In this document: one piece after another, positions 8,643-17,047 of the stretch
Position numbering within the stretch: the first letter of the stretch is position 1
Layout of the letters: every line of letters begins with the position of its first letter
Assembly: GCF_900108395.1 (NCBI RefSeq)
Contig: NZ_FNXE01000025.1
Location: forward strand, 1-49,626
Length of the DNA stretch: 49,626 nt
Source: Paenimyroides marinum
GTDB taxonomy: Bacteria; Bacteroidota; Bacteroidia; Flavobacteriales; Flavobacteriaceae
Reading direction: 5' to 3'
Program-made: the position numbers and the translations under genes
Notes under the pieces: model-generated
Database searches by the model: none
Told to the model about the DNA's origin: nothing
The model's input: the letters and a program-made list of their open reading frames with translations, nothing else

Positions 8643-9320
8643 TTGAAAACCATAATAATAACGGGAACAAGCCGGGGAATAGGAGCAGAGCTGGTAAAGC
8701 AATTCGTTGCCGAAGGGCATCAGGTAATAGCTGTTTCCCGCAAAGCGAATCCTGAATTTGAATCATTGAAAAATGTTTTTTTTAAATCGGTCGATTTAAG
8801 TAACGAAGCAGGATTAATACATTTTTCAAACCAAGTGAAAGCAGAATTTAATTCGGTTGACATACTTATTCACAATGCGGGAACTATAGTAAATAAGCCG
8901 TTTGCGGAGATTTCGGCTGCTGAATTTGAATATGTTTACAAAGTAAACGTTTTTGGTGTAGCCGCTTTAAACCGTGTGATTTTACCGTTGATGAATGCCG
9001 GCAGCCATGTGCTGACAATTAGCAGTATGGGCGGTATTCAGGGCAGTATGAAGTTTCCGGGCTTGGCAGCATACAGTTCCAGTAAAGGGGCGGTAATTAC
9101 GCTTTCTGAATTGTTGGCAGAAGAATACAAAGATCAAGGTATTGCGTTTAATGTTCTGGCACTGGGTGCGGTGCAAACCGAAATGCTTCAGGAAGCATTT
9201 CCAGGTTATCAGGCACCCATTAATCCGTTAGAAATGGCTACTTATATCAAAGATTTTGCCCTAACCGGCAATAAATTTTTCAACGGAAAAGTATTGCAAG
9301 TTTCATCAACCACACCGTAA
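8643..9320 (+). CDS. Short-chain dehydrogenase/reductase (SDR), NAD(P)-dependent
   Basis: Classical SDR of 225 residues when started at the TTG at 8643 (reading MKTIIITGTSRGIGAE). The Rossmann motif TGTSRGIG is at about 7-14, NAG at about 84-86, and the catalytic pair in AAYSSSKGAV (Tyr 144, Lys 148) is intact with an upstream serine (ISSMGG). The frame is open back to a GTG at 8589, but that adds residues unlike an SDR and falls inside the hairpin at 8559-8605, so TTG is preferred. The next gene's TTG start immediately follows the stop codon, which suggests translational coupling. The substrate cannot be told from sequence. Confidence 0.88.
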   Translation: MKTIIITGTSRGIGAELVKQFVAEGHQVIAVSRKANPEFESLKNVFFKSVDLSNEAGLIHFSNQVKAEFNSVDILIHNAGTIVNKPFAEISAAEFEYVYKVNVFGVAALNRVILPLMNAGSHVLTISSMGGIQGSMKFPGLAAYSSSKGAVITLSELLAEEYKDQGIAFNVLALGAVQTEMLQEAFPGYQAPINPLEMATYIKDFALTGNKFFNGKVLQVSSTTP

Positions 9321-9932
9321 TTGAAAGAAGTTTTAGCAAAATATATTCCCGAAAATGCTGTTGATGCTGTTTTTGAGTTGATTAAGGCGTATCGAATTCA
9401 TTTTAAAATTGTAAATGAACGGGTAACCCGTCATGGTGATTATCGGAAAAATCCAGACGGATCGCATCAAATTACAGTCAATGCCACGCTAAACAGCTAT
9501 CGGTTTTTAATTACAACCATACACGAAATCGCACATTTGGTGGCGTTTCAAAAATACGGACGCAATATTAAACCACACGGCATTGAATGGAAACAGACCT
9601 TTCGGTTGTTGATGTTGCCTTTTATCAATCCGTTGGTCTTTCCGAATGAGCTGCTGCCTTTTTTGGCAAATCATTTTAAAAACCCTGCGGCAAGTAGCGA
9701 TACCGATGCTATTTTGTCTATGCAGCTCAAAAAGTACGACGGACCCACATATAAAGTTTTTGTAGATGAATTGCCTTTGGGCAGCTTGTTTAAAATTGAA
9801 AACGGACGTGTTTTTAAAAAAGGAAAGTTACGAGTAAAACTTTTTGAATGCACCGATGTAAGAAATAACAAAGTATATTTGTTTAAACCTAATATACAGG
9901 TTGAGCTTTTGAATACACACACAAATGAATAA
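9321..9932 (+). CDS. SprT-like zinc metallopeptidase domain protein
   Basis: A 203-residue protein with the zinc-protease motif HEIAH (68-72) and a third likely ligand in PHGIEW (His 86), the pattern of the SprT/Spartan-like family. It starts at TTG 9321 directly after the SDR stop and overlaps the next gene by 8 bases, so it belongs to a compact three-gene operon. The C-terminal half (KKYDGPTYKVFVDELPLGSLFKIENGRVFKKGKLR) resembles the small beta-rich tail common in these proteins. SprT-like proteins act on DNA-bound proteins in some organisms; that role here is only an inference. Confidence 0.85.
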   Translation: MKEVLAKYIPENAVDAVFELIKAYRIHFKIVNERVTRHGDYRKNPDGSHQITVNATLNSYRFLITTIHEIAHLVAFQKYGRNIKPHGIEWKQTFRLLMLPFINPLVFPNELLPFLANHFKNPAASSDTDAILSMQLKKYDGPTYKVFVDELPLGSLFKIENGRVFKKGKLRVKLFECTDVRNNKVYLFKPNIQVELLNTHTNE

Positions 9933-10995
9933 AAATTATTACGCAATTATAATGGCAGGCGGCGTTGGTTCGCGTTTTTGGCCGGTTAGTACGCCCGAAT
10001 TCCCCAAACAGTTTCACGATATGCTGGGAACGGGAGAAACATTGGTTCAAAAAACTTTTGCACGGTTGAGCCAGTTGATTCCTAAAGAAAATATTTTAAT
10101 ACTTACCAACGATAAATACCGCGATATTTTAAAAGAACAGTTGCCCGCAATTACCGATGAGCAGATTGTTTTAGAGCCCGATATGCGCAATACAGCACCA
10201 TGTATTTTATATGCCTCAATGAAGGTTAAAAAGCAAAATCCCAATGCGGTAATGATTGTGGCTCCGTCTGATCACTGGATTGAAGACGAAGTGCAGTTTG
10301 TAGCTAATTTACAGCGTTCGTTTGATATTTGTGAACACGATAACGTATTGATGACCTTGGGAATTTTACCCACTTTTCCAAATACCGGATATGGTTACAT
10401 TGAATACGATAAATTAGATTCCCGTCAGGTAAAAAAAGTAGTACAGTTTCGAGAAAAACCCGATTATCAAACAGCGAAAAAATTTATACAGCGCAGAAAC
10501 TTTCTTTGGAATTCAGGTATTTTTATTTGGAGTGTGACTTCAATATTAAACGCATTTGAAAAATTTCAGCCCGAAATGTATCAGTTATTCAACAACGGAT
10601 ATGATACGTTTAATACCGAATTAGAAAAACAATTCATTGCAGTAAATTATCACAAGGCTGATAACATTTCGATTGATTACGCGGTAATGGAAAAAGCAAA
10701 TAATGTCTTTGTATTGCCGGCTACATTTGATTGGAACGATTTGGGAACCTGGGGATCATTATATGATAAATTACCGAAAGACGATTGTGAAAATGCTATG
10801 ATAAACGGTAATTTGGTAGTTGAAAACGCTACAAACAATATCATTAGAACCAATCCCGGAAAGTTAGTTGTTATTGGAGGTTTAGAAGATTATATTATTG
10901 TAGATAAAGACAATGTGTTATTGATTTATCCTAAAAAGAAAGAACAGGAAATCAAACAAATTGTCGCAAAAATAAATGCAAAAACTCCGGATTAA
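9925..10995 (+). CDS. manC: Mannose-1-phosphate guanylyltransferase
   Basis: Nucleotidyltransferase that makes GDP-mannose from mannose-1-phosphate and GTP, a precursor for surface glycans. The 356-residue protein begins with the glycine-rich nucleotide-binding motif IIMAGGVGSRFWPVS (about 8-22), followed by KQF. Further family motifs are VAPSDHWI (about 111-118), the sugar-binding NTGYGYIEY and FREKP, RNFLWNSGIF, and IDYAVMEK. It is the short, single-domain form without a fused phosphomannose isomerase domain. It overlaps the SprT-like gene by 8 bases. Its product could feed the glycosyltransferase block that begins near 13.1 kb. Confidence 0.94.
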   Translation: MNKNYYAIIMAGGVGSRFWPVSTPEFPKQFHDMLGTGETLVQKTFARLSQLIPKENILILTNDKYRDILKEQLPAITDEQIVLEPDMRNTAPCILYASMKVKKQNPNAVMIVAPSDHWIEDEVQFVANLQRSFDICEHDNVLMTLGILPTFPNTGYGYIEYDKLDSRQVKKVVQFREKPDYQTAKKFIQRRNFLWNSGIFIWSVTSILNAFEKFQPEMYQLFNNGYDTFNTELEKQFIAVNYHKADNISIDYAVMEKANNVFVLPATFDWNDLGTWGSLYDKLPKDDCENAMINGNLVVENATNNIIRTNPGKLVVIGGLEDYIIVDKDNVLLIYPKKKEQEIKQIVAKINAKTPD

Positions 10996-11008
10996 AGTTC
11001 GGAGTTTT
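10981..11008. terminator. Bidirectional terminator between converging genes
   Basis: AAAACTCCG (10981-10989) pairs with CGGAGTTTT (11000-11008). The left arm overlaps the last codons of manC and the right arm touches the stop codon of the opposite-strand gene, so one hairpin serves both transcripts. Confidence 0.85.
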
Positions 11009-11520
11009 CATATCCTATCAGTCAATTCCTTAAAAACAGCTTTCAGATAATTCTTGCTTTCATTTGAAAAAGGTAATGTAGCATCATTAATTAATTCTTT
11101 CAAAGCAAGATGTTTAATTTTCTGTTCATCTTCTGTTGAAATTGTTGCGTCGGGATGTTTTTCTTGTAACAACTTATCTAATTCGTATAACGCTTTTGAA
11201 TGAATCCGCTGGTAATTATTGTACTCAAACAACAGGGAACTGTAAAGAAAATCAACATCGATATATTCTAATTGAATATTTTGCAGGTTAAGTGGAACAA
11301 TGGTTTCGGTTACATCAAAAGATTGTCGTGTGGCAACATTTACATTGTTCATATTCTCAACTTCAGTCTGGTGCTGCTTATGGAATTCATGCAAAGCATC
11401 GATGTATTGTTGTTTGGTCCATTCTTTGGTTTTAACTTTTAACTTGTAGCCGTTAACCAATTCACCAAAACCTAATTTAATCAGATCTTTTTCTATGGAA
11501 CTTTTAAAGAATGAAAACAT
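11008..11520 (-). CDS. Uncharacterised protein, last gene of the lipid ABC transporter operon
   Basis: I do not recognise this 170-residue protein. It has no signal peptide or clear membrane segment. It begins with MFSFFKSSIEKDLIKLGFGELV and is rich in charged helices, with a likely coiled or helical segment in the second half (YQRIHSKALYELDKLLQEK). It starts 7 bases after the ABC ATPase stop and so is very probably co-transcribed with the permease and ATPase. A cytoplasmic accessory to that transporter is possible, but the only evidence is position. Confidence 0.75.
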   Translation of the reverse strand: MFSFFKSSIEKDLIKLGFGELVNGYKLKVKTKEWTKQQYIDALHEFHKQHQTEVENMNNVNVATRQSFDVTETIVPLNLQNIQLEYIDVDFLYSSLLFEYNNYQRIHSKALYELDKLLQEKHPDATISTEDEQKIKHLALKELINDATLPFSNESKNYLKAVFKELTDRI

Positions 11521-11527
11521 AATTCAG

Positions 11528-12289
11528 TTATTTGTTTGTGTGAAATTTTCTAATTTCTTTCAGTAATTCAGACGAATACACAAAATCAACAATGTCTTCG
11601 TTATCAGTTTGCATAATTTCTATGCTGTTGCCTTCCCACACCAGTTCGCCGTCTTTTAAGAAAACAATATGTTCGCCAATTTGCAATACCGAGTTCATAT
11701 CGTGGGTATTAATTACCGTTGTAATGTTGTATTCATGGGTGATTTCCTGAATCAATTCATCAATTACGATCGATGTTTTAGGATCTAATCCCGAGTTGGG
11801 TTCGTCGCAAAACAAATATTTGGGATTGTTAACAATAGCACGTGCAATTGCCACCCGTTTTTGCATACCGCCCGAGATTTCAGAGGGCATTTTTTTATTG
11901 GCATCGATCAATTTCACCCGGTCGATTACTTCCTGTACCCGGTCTTTTATTTCAGCATTTGTTTTGTTAGTGAACATTTTTAAAGGGAAACCAATGTTTT
12001 CTTCCACATTCATAGAATCAAACAGGGCACTGCCCTGGAAAACCATTCCCATTTCAGTTCTTAAATTACGTTTCTCATTGGGATCTAACGCAGCAAAATC
12101 TTTTCCGTCAAACAAAATTTGACCGCTGTCGGGTTCGTGTACGCCCAACAATGTTTTAAGCATTACGGTTTTACCTGAACCAGACTGACCTATAATCAAG
12201 TTGGTTTTTCCGGGCTCGTAAGTGGTCGAAATGCCTTTTAAAACCTCTTTTCCGTCAAAAGACTTTTTTAAGTTTTTTACTTCTATCAT
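11528..12289 (-). CDS. MlaF-like ABC transporter ATP-binding protein
   Basis: ATPase of an Mla/MCE-type phospholipid transporter. The 253 residues from the ATG at 12289 carry Walker A (GQSGSGKTVMLK), a Q-loop (MVFQGSALFDSM), the ABC signature (SGGMQKRVAIARA), Walker B (YLFCDEPNSGLDP) and the H-loop (VINTHDM). QGSALFDS and SGGM are typical of MlaF. An extended start at 12349 would overlap deep into the permease gene; the start here overlaps the permease stop by one base (TAATG), which supports coupling. No MlaD/MCE subunit gene is adjacent. Confidence 0.92.
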   Translation of the reverse strand: MIEVKNLKKSFDGKEVLKGISTTYEPGKTNLIIGQSGSGKTVMLKTLLGVHEPDSGQILFDGKDFAALDPNEKRNLRTEMGMVFQGSALFDSMNVEENIGFPLKMFTNKTNAEIKDRVQEVIDRVKLIDANKKMPSEISGGMQKRVAIARAIVNNPKYLFCDEPNSGLDPKTSIVIDELIQEITHEYNITTVINTHDMNSVLQIGEHIVFLKDGELVWEGNSIEIMQTDNEDIVDFVYSSELLKEIRKFHTNK

Positions 12290-13029
12290 TAGGTTAACAG
12301 TATTTGGGTTAAAACATAATTGCAGACAATGATGGCAACCGATGTCCACACGAATGATTTGGTAGATGCTTTACCAACTTCCAGCGCACCGCCTTCCATA
12401 TAATATCCATAAAAAGAAGGCACAGTTGCCAGAATAAATCCAAAAACAGCTGTTTTTATAAAAGCATATACAATGTGAAACGGCGTAAAATCGTCTTGCA
12501 GTCCTTTGATAAATTCTTCAGGAGCCAGATATCCGCCAAAAGATCCGGCAACATATCCTCCTAAAATTCCTATAAACATGCTTAGTGCAATCACAAACGG
12601 ATAGGTGATAGAAGCGATTAATTTAGGGAAAACCAGATAATTTAAAGGATTGATGCCCATTACTTCCAGCGCGTCAATTTGTTCGGTCACCCGCATGGTT
12701 CCAATACTTGATGTGATATATGAGCCCATACGTCCCGCCATAATAATAGAAATAAACGTAGGCGAGAATTCTAAGATGATCGATTGACGTGCCGTAAAAC
12801 CAATTAAATATTTAGGAATAATAGGGTTGTTTAAGTTTAAAGCCGTTTGTATGGTAACAACCGCTCCAATGAAAAACGATAAAAAAGCTACAATGCCTAG
12901 TGAACCAATAATTAATTCATCGATTTCTTTAAAAATAAGATTTTTCATAAGACGCCATTTTGTTGGACGACGAAAAATTTCGCCCAGCATAATGAAGTAC
13001 TTTCCAATGTTGCTTAACATTTTAATCAT
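12289..13029 (-). CDS. MlaE-like ABC transporter permease
   Basis: Integral membrane permease of 246 residues. The conserved MlaE signature is clear: MAGRMGSYITSSIGTMRVTE, followed by QIDALEVMGINPLNYLVFPK. About five or six hydrophobic segments are visible, including FLSFFIGAVVTIQTAL and the C-terminal SVAIIVCNYVLTQILL. It is known in this family to move phospholipids between membranes together with an MlaF ATPase, whose gene follows with a one-base overlap. The start is either ATG 13029 or the in-frame ATG at 13020. It is divergent from the glycosyltransferase gene at 13138. Confidence 0.92.
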   Translation of the reverse strand: MIKMLSNIGKYFIMLGEIFRRPTKWRLMKNLIFKEIDELIIGSLGIVAFLSFFIGAVVTIQTALNLNNPIIPKYLIGFTARQSIILEFSPTFISIIMAGRMGSYITSSIGTMRVTEQIDALEVMGINPLNYLVFPKLIASITYPFVIALSMFIGILGGYVAGSFGGYLAPEEFIKGLQDDFTPFHIVYAFIKTAVFGFILATVPSFYGYYMEGGALEVGKASTKSFVWTSVAIIVCNYVLTQILLT

Positions 13030-13108
13030 AACATCGTTTTAATGTGCTAAATTACCAAATAAATTTTATTTTGATTTGATAATACTATAAAGTTATAGCT
13101 TAAAAATG

Positions 13109-13116
13109 TATTTTTG
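13109..13116 (+). promoter_or_regulatory. -7 box of the gtrB-like gene
   Basis: TATTTTTG matches TAnnTTTG and ends 21 bp before the ATG at 13138. It overlaps the alternative upstream TTG at 13114, making that start unlikely. Confidence 0.55.
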
Positions 13117-13137
13117 ACTTGCTCTAATAAAATCACT

Positions 13138-14082
13138 ATGAAACAAATTTCTATAATTGTTCCGGTTTATAATGAAGAAGCAAGCATTGATGTGTTTTTT
13201 GAAGAATTTCTGAAGTTTCAGGCTCTTTCTTTAAAAAAAAATTACCACGCCAATGTGTTGTTTATAGATGACGGAAGCAAAGACAAAACAGCAGTTATTT
13301 TACAACGTTTGGTTAAAGAGAACAACAATTGCAGTGCTTTGTTTTTTTCGAGAAACTTTGGAAAGGAAGCCGCTTTATTTGCCGGGCTGGAACATTCAAC
13401 AGGAGATTTAGTGGTGCCAATGGATGTAGATTTACAAGATCCGTTTGAGTTGATTTTTGAAATGATTGATGCGTATGAAAATGGGGCAGAAGTGGTTTTG
13501 GCAAGAAGATCAGACCGGGGGAGCGATACGTTTTTAAAACGTTTTTCGGCACAGTGGTTTTACAGGCTGAACAATAAAATGTCTGCTTTAAAATTAGAGG
13601 AAAATGTCGGCGATTTCAGGTTAATGACCCGTCAGGTAGTCGATGAGATTGTTCATCTGCAAGAAAATCAGTTGTTTATGAAAGGGTTGATGAGTTGGGT
13701 GGGATTTGAAACAGCCGTTGTTAATTACACACGTCCTAACAGAATGCAGGGGAAAACCAAGTTCAACTACTTAAAATTATGGAATCTAGCCGTTCAGGGA
13801 ATCACTTCTTTTTCTACCTTACCCTTAAAAGTATGGACGTATTTTGGCAGCATCATTGCATTCATCTCTTTTTTATACGGATTGAAGATTATTGTTGAAA
13901 AGCTGTTCTTCGGTATCAGTGCATCGGGTTATGCTTCGTTAATGGTAGCGATTTTGTTTTTTGGCGGTGTACAGCTAATAGGTATTGGTGTATTGGGCGA
14001 ATATTTAGGCAGAACGTATTTAGAAACCAAACGCAGACCAAAATATATTATTAAAAAGAAAATGAAAAATACTAACGAATAA
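13138..14082 (+). CDS. GtrB/DPM1-like polyprenyl-phosphate glycosyltransferase (GT2)
   Basis: A 314-residue GT2 enzyme of the type that loads a sugar from a nucleotide sugar onto undecaprenyl phosphate on the cytoplasmic face. The catalytic part shows SIIVPVYNEEAS (3-14), FIDDGSKDKT, the metal-binding DVDLQDPFE, and RRSDRGSDTFLKR. Two C-terminal transmembrane segments (near 235-257 and 270-292) match the GtrB/ArnC layout. Start chosen at ATG 13138, after the -7 box. Its TAA overlaps the ATG of the next gene by one base, so the pair is translationally coupled. The next gene is a membrane glucosyltransferase-like protein that could use the lipid-linked sugar. No GtrA-type flippase gene is in this window. 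Confidence 0.92.
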   Translation: MKQISIIVPVYNEEASIDVFFEEFLKFQALSLKKNYHANVLFIDDGSKDKTAVILQRLVKENNNCSALFFSRNFGKEAALFAGLEHSTGDLVVPMDVDLQDPFELIFEMIDAYENGAEVVLARRSDRGSDTFLKRFSAQWFYRLNNKMSALKLEENVGDFRLMTRQVVDEIVHLQENQLFMKGLMSWVGFETAVVNYTRPNRMQGKTKFNYLKLWNLAVQGITSFSTLPLKVWTYFGSIIAFISFLYGLKIIVEKLFFGISASGYASLMVAILFFGGVQLIGIGVLGEYLGRTYLETKRRPKYIIKKKMKNTNE

Positions 14083-15599
14083 TGAAAAATACTATAGATT
14101 TCTTTCATCGTAGAATCAATAAATTACTGCAAATCATTGTGGAGAACAAGACTTTTATTTTTTTATTGATCTTTATTTCTATTTTATATGCACTTCCGCT
14201 GATTTTAGCAAATACCTACTATGTTGATGATCTTAATAGAACAGTAGCTGGTTACAATTGGAATCACGATGGCAGATATATCAGTTCTGTTATTATGCAT
14301 ATTTTGTCTTTTCAGTCTGGTGTGGTGTTTAGTCTGTATCCGTTTTCAATGATGATAGGTTCGGTTCTATTATCGCTTTCCGGATTAATCGTTATTTATT
14401 CCTTGGGAGTTCGCAATAAAACTATTTTATTTGTCGGAAGTTTATTATTAACCACTTGTCCGTTTCTATTAGAAATTCTGGCATACCGATTTGATTCCAT
14501 TCCGATAAGCTTGTCTGTTTTGTTTATTACGCTTCCGTTTTTGTTTTTCGACAAAAGAAAACATTTCTTCATAGCTTCAGTTCTAGGCATCTTCCTTTCT
14601 TTGGGATTGTACCAGACAACAGCTATGTCTTATTGTATTATTATTTGTCTTTTTCTCATCAAAGATGTTTGGAACGAACAATATAAAAAAGGACTTTTTA
14701 CTATATTGTGGTCGGCAATTGCCTTTCTTGCAGCATTTTTTATTTATAAAGTTGTCTTGGATTTTCTGGATCTGGAATTGCTTCAAGACCGAAGAGGCGA
14801 TTTTATTTTTAAAGATGCCAATCTTTTTCAGTTGCTCAAAGACCGTTATCACGGAATGATTGATTTGGTTAAGTTGTTGTTTAAATCTTCTTATAAATCA
14901 GTGTTTCTGATATTGTTGGTTTTAAATACCATCAGCCTGGTAATTTATTTCAGAACAAATGTTAAAACCATTGTCAATAAACAACTTCCTTTAAAGCTGT
15001 TATTTGTAGTATTAATCATCTTTTGTGTTGCAATATTTACTGCGGGCGTCAATATGTTTGTTTACGAACCACGCTGGGTGCCAAGAGCTATGATAGGTTG
15101 GGGTTTTGCTATGTATTTACTTTTTTTTCCGCTTTTGCTCAACAAAAATTACAGAAACTTAATTTTAAGCTTCGCTCTGATTCCTTTTGTGTTTTATTCA
15201 TTTTTACTGTCTTCTCAATTAGGAATTTATTTGAAAAATCAAGATGATTTTTCAGACTATATCATCAATCTTGTTTCTCCGAAATTATTGGAACACGATC
15301 GGATAAAAGTCATCATAAAAGGAACTAATAAAACCGCTCACAGAAACATTACGGTTAACTATAATACTATGCCGATTATTTACAAATTGGCACCTATTTA
15401 TGAAAACAACGATTGGGGATGGGGAATTATCCGTCTCAATAAATTTGACAATATCTCAAGTATATATATCGGAGGAGAGGAAAGAAATGAAATTTTAAAA
15501 AATATTGCTGAATATCCAATTGCAGATCGAAATATTTATTACACTTTGAGAATAAAAGGCGATATAGCTATCATTGATTTTGAAAGGGGAGAAGAATAA
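14082..15599 (+). CDS. GtrII-like membrane glycosyltransferase
   Basis: A polytopic membrane protein of 505 residues with about 10-12 hydrophobic segments. Near the first periplasmic loop it has NTYYVDDLNRTVAGYNWNHD followed by GRYISSVIM. That acidic loop after the first membrane helix, with the D-D and GR motifs, resembles the glucosyltransferase GtrII domain family, in which such loops hold the acidic catalytic residues. The C-terminal 110 residues are a soluble domain. The link to the upstream GtrB-like gene (one-base overlap) supports use of a lipid-linked sugar donor in the periplasm. The acceptor is unknown; O-antigen or another surface glycan is likely. It ends exactly against the stop of the opposite-strand GT2 gene. 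Confidence 0.82.
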   Translation: MKNTIDFFHRRINKLLQIIVENKTFIFLLIFISILYALPLILANTYYVDDLNRTVAGYNWNHDGRYISSVIMHILSFQSGVVFSLYPFSMMIGSVLLSLSGLIVIYSLGVRNKTILFVGSLLLTTCPFLLEILAYRFDSIPISLSVLFITLPFLFFDKRKHFFIASVLGIFLSLGLYQTTAMSYCIIICLFLIKDVWNEQYKKGLFTILWSAIAFLAAFFIYKVVLDFLDLELLQDRRGDFIFKDANLFQLLKDRYHGMIDLVKLLFKSSYKSVFLILLVLNTISLVIYFRTNVKTIVNKQLPLKLLFVVLIIFCVAIFTAGVNMFVYEPRWVPRAMIGWGFAMYLLFFPLLLNKNYRNLILSFALIPFVFYSFLLSSQLGIYLKNQDDFSDYIINLVSPKLLEHDRIKVIIKGTNKTAHRNITVNYNTMPIIYKLAPIYENNDWGWGIIRLNKFDNISSIYIGGEERNEILKNIAEYPIADRNIYYTLRIKGDIAIIDFERGEE

Positions 15600-16448
15600 C
15601 TAAAACACCTTCTCTCGTATCTTTTTCCAGCGGTATTTTCGTATAAATTCAGCTTGTTCTTTGGTAACTAATAAAGTTTTTTTAGTTTGTTTTGCTTTAA
15701 AAAATCCTTTTAAATAGTCAATAAAAAGTAAAGGTTTGCCTTTGCGTAAAGCCAGTTTTAAACCGGCAATGGTTGTAATAAGAAAACCGTAGCCCAAAGT
15801 GTAAAAAGCTTCACCTTGGTTGTATCGAGCTGATTGATCGTAAGTGGCACCTGTTGGTTTTAAATGTTTTACTTTTAAATCGGGCAGGGTAACAACTTCC
15901 CAATGATAGTATTTGCAAAGCAATTCATCAACGGTGTCCCACCCCATAGCGGGTTTTAATCCGCCAATTTGTTCGAAACATTCTTTTCTATAAGCTTTAA
16001 AAGCACCGCGAATATGATCTTTATCGGTTAAATTCTCTAAAATCCATTCTCCGTTTTTTTCGATATAAGCGAAACCACCTGCCATTCCAATTTTGGCATC
16101 AGACTTAAAAACGTCAACAATCCGTTCAAAATAATTGTTGGGTAAGATTAAATCGGCATCTAATTTTATAATAACATCAAAGGTGTTGTTTAGTGTTTCA
16201 AATCCTTTCTCAAAAGCACGAATAACCTTGCTTCCCGGGAAATGTTTATTTTCTGATGAATTATAAATCGAAGAAATCCACGGATGTTTAACTACATATT
16301 CATCAATAATTTGCTGGGTATCATCAGTAGAATTATCGTTTACCACCACTACTTGTTTGGGCAAATGCGTTTGTGAGGCAATAGAAGCCAATGTTTTACC
16401 AATAAAAGCTTCTTCATTGTATGTGGGAATAACGCAGCAAATCTTCAT
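15600..16448 (-). CDS. Family 2 glycosyltransferase
   Basis: A 282-residue GT-A fold enzyme. MKICCVIPTYNEEAFIGKTL starts the nucleotide-sugar binding part; NDNSTDDT and KLDADLILPNNY give the metal-binding D-A-D. A later GAFKAYRKECFEQIGG and the acidic GWDTVDELLCKY are typical of GT2 acceptor-side loops. There is one short hydrophobic stretch (YGFLITTIAGLKLAL) but no full membrane anchor. The start lies one base beyond the stop of the upstream methyltransferase gene, so the two are co-transcribed. The sugar and acceptor are unknown. Confidence 0.88.
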   Translation of the reverse strand: MKICCVIPTYNEEAFIGKTLASIASQTHLPKQVVVVNDNSTDDTQQIIDEYVVKHPWISSIYNSSENKHFPGSKVIRAFEKGFETLNNTFDVIIKLDADLILPNNYFERIVDVFKSDAKIGMAGGFAYIEKNGEWILENLTDKDHIRGAFKAYRKECFEQIGGLKPAMGWDTVDELLCKYYHWEVVTLPDLKVKHLKPTGATYDQSARYNQGEAFYTLGYGFLITTIAGLKLALRKGKPLLFIDYLKGFFKAKQTKKTLLVTKEQAEFIRKYRWKKIREKVF

Positions 16449-16449
16449 A

Positions 16450-16974
16450 TTAAATCTTTTCAGCCAAAATCAAATAATAACGTGGAGTAAATCTTCTCAA
16501 TAACGGACGAATGCCCAATTTATTTACCGTGTGTGCCCATTTTTTGCGTGCGGTAATTTTATAACCACATTTTTCAATTAGCCAGTCCAGTTGCCAATCT
16601 TCAAATTCGTGATAATGACGGTCGCGCAAATCAGTTTTACTTTGGTAGGCGGGTGAAAACCACAAGCGTAACGGAACCGAAACAACTATTTTTTTTGCCT
16701 TACAACTTTTTAATACCGTGTACGGATTTAACAAATGCTCAAAAATTTCAAAGGCAGTTAATACTTCGTAATCGGTTTGGTTTAAAATGGTTTGGTCATC
16801 GTCTAAATCTTCGCCCGACGTGTTTACCACATTGTATCCTTCAGCCTTCATTAATCGCGACAACGGATTTTCAACACCCAAATCTAAAATTCGATCATTT
16901 TTAGGAATGTGTTGGTTTAGAAAATCCATTGTAATGTTAAAACGTTGTTTAGGATAACTTTTCTCGTACATCAT
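16450..16974 (-). CDS. Class I SAM-dependent methyltransferase
   Basis: A 174-residue small Rossmann methyltransferase. DRILDLGVENPLSRLMKAEG holds the motif I region, though with LGVEN rather than the usual E/DxGxGxG. EVLTAFEIFEHLLNPYTVLKS gives the post-motif EHL pattern common to type 11/23 methyltransferases, and KKIVVSVPLRLW the following strand. RDRHYHEFEDWQLDWLIEKCGY is the common C-terminal pattern. It sits directly upstream of a GT2 gene and divergent from a flippase, so a glycan-related acceptor is plausible but not shown. Confidence 0.82.
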   Translation of the reverse strand: MMYEKSYPKQRFNITMDFLNQHIPKNDRILDLGVENPLSRLMKAEGYNVVNTSGEDLDDDQTILNQTDYEVLTAFEIFEHLLNPYTVLKSCKAKKIVVSVPLRLWFSPAYQSKTDLRDRHYHEFEDWQLDWLIEKCGYKITARKKWAHTVNKLGIRPLLRRFTPRYYLILAEKI

Positions 16975-17025
16975 TGAAAATTTAGATTTGTAAAAGTAAT
17001 TAAAATCAATTTAAAGATTAACGGT

Positions 17026-17033
17026 TATATTTG
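17026..17033 (+). promoter_or_regulatory. -7 box of the flippase gene
   Basis: TATATTTG matches TAnnTTTG and ends 14 bp before the ATG at 17048. No -33 TTG is seen at the usual spacing. Confidence 0.55.
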
Positions 17034-17047
17034 TAAAAATAACTAGA

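Noticed and set aside
12290..12349. Longer N-terminus for the ABC ATPase
   Set aside because: The extra 20 residues are coded within the permease gene and are unlike an ABC ATPase start; the ATG at 12289 overlaps the permease stop as in coupled genes.
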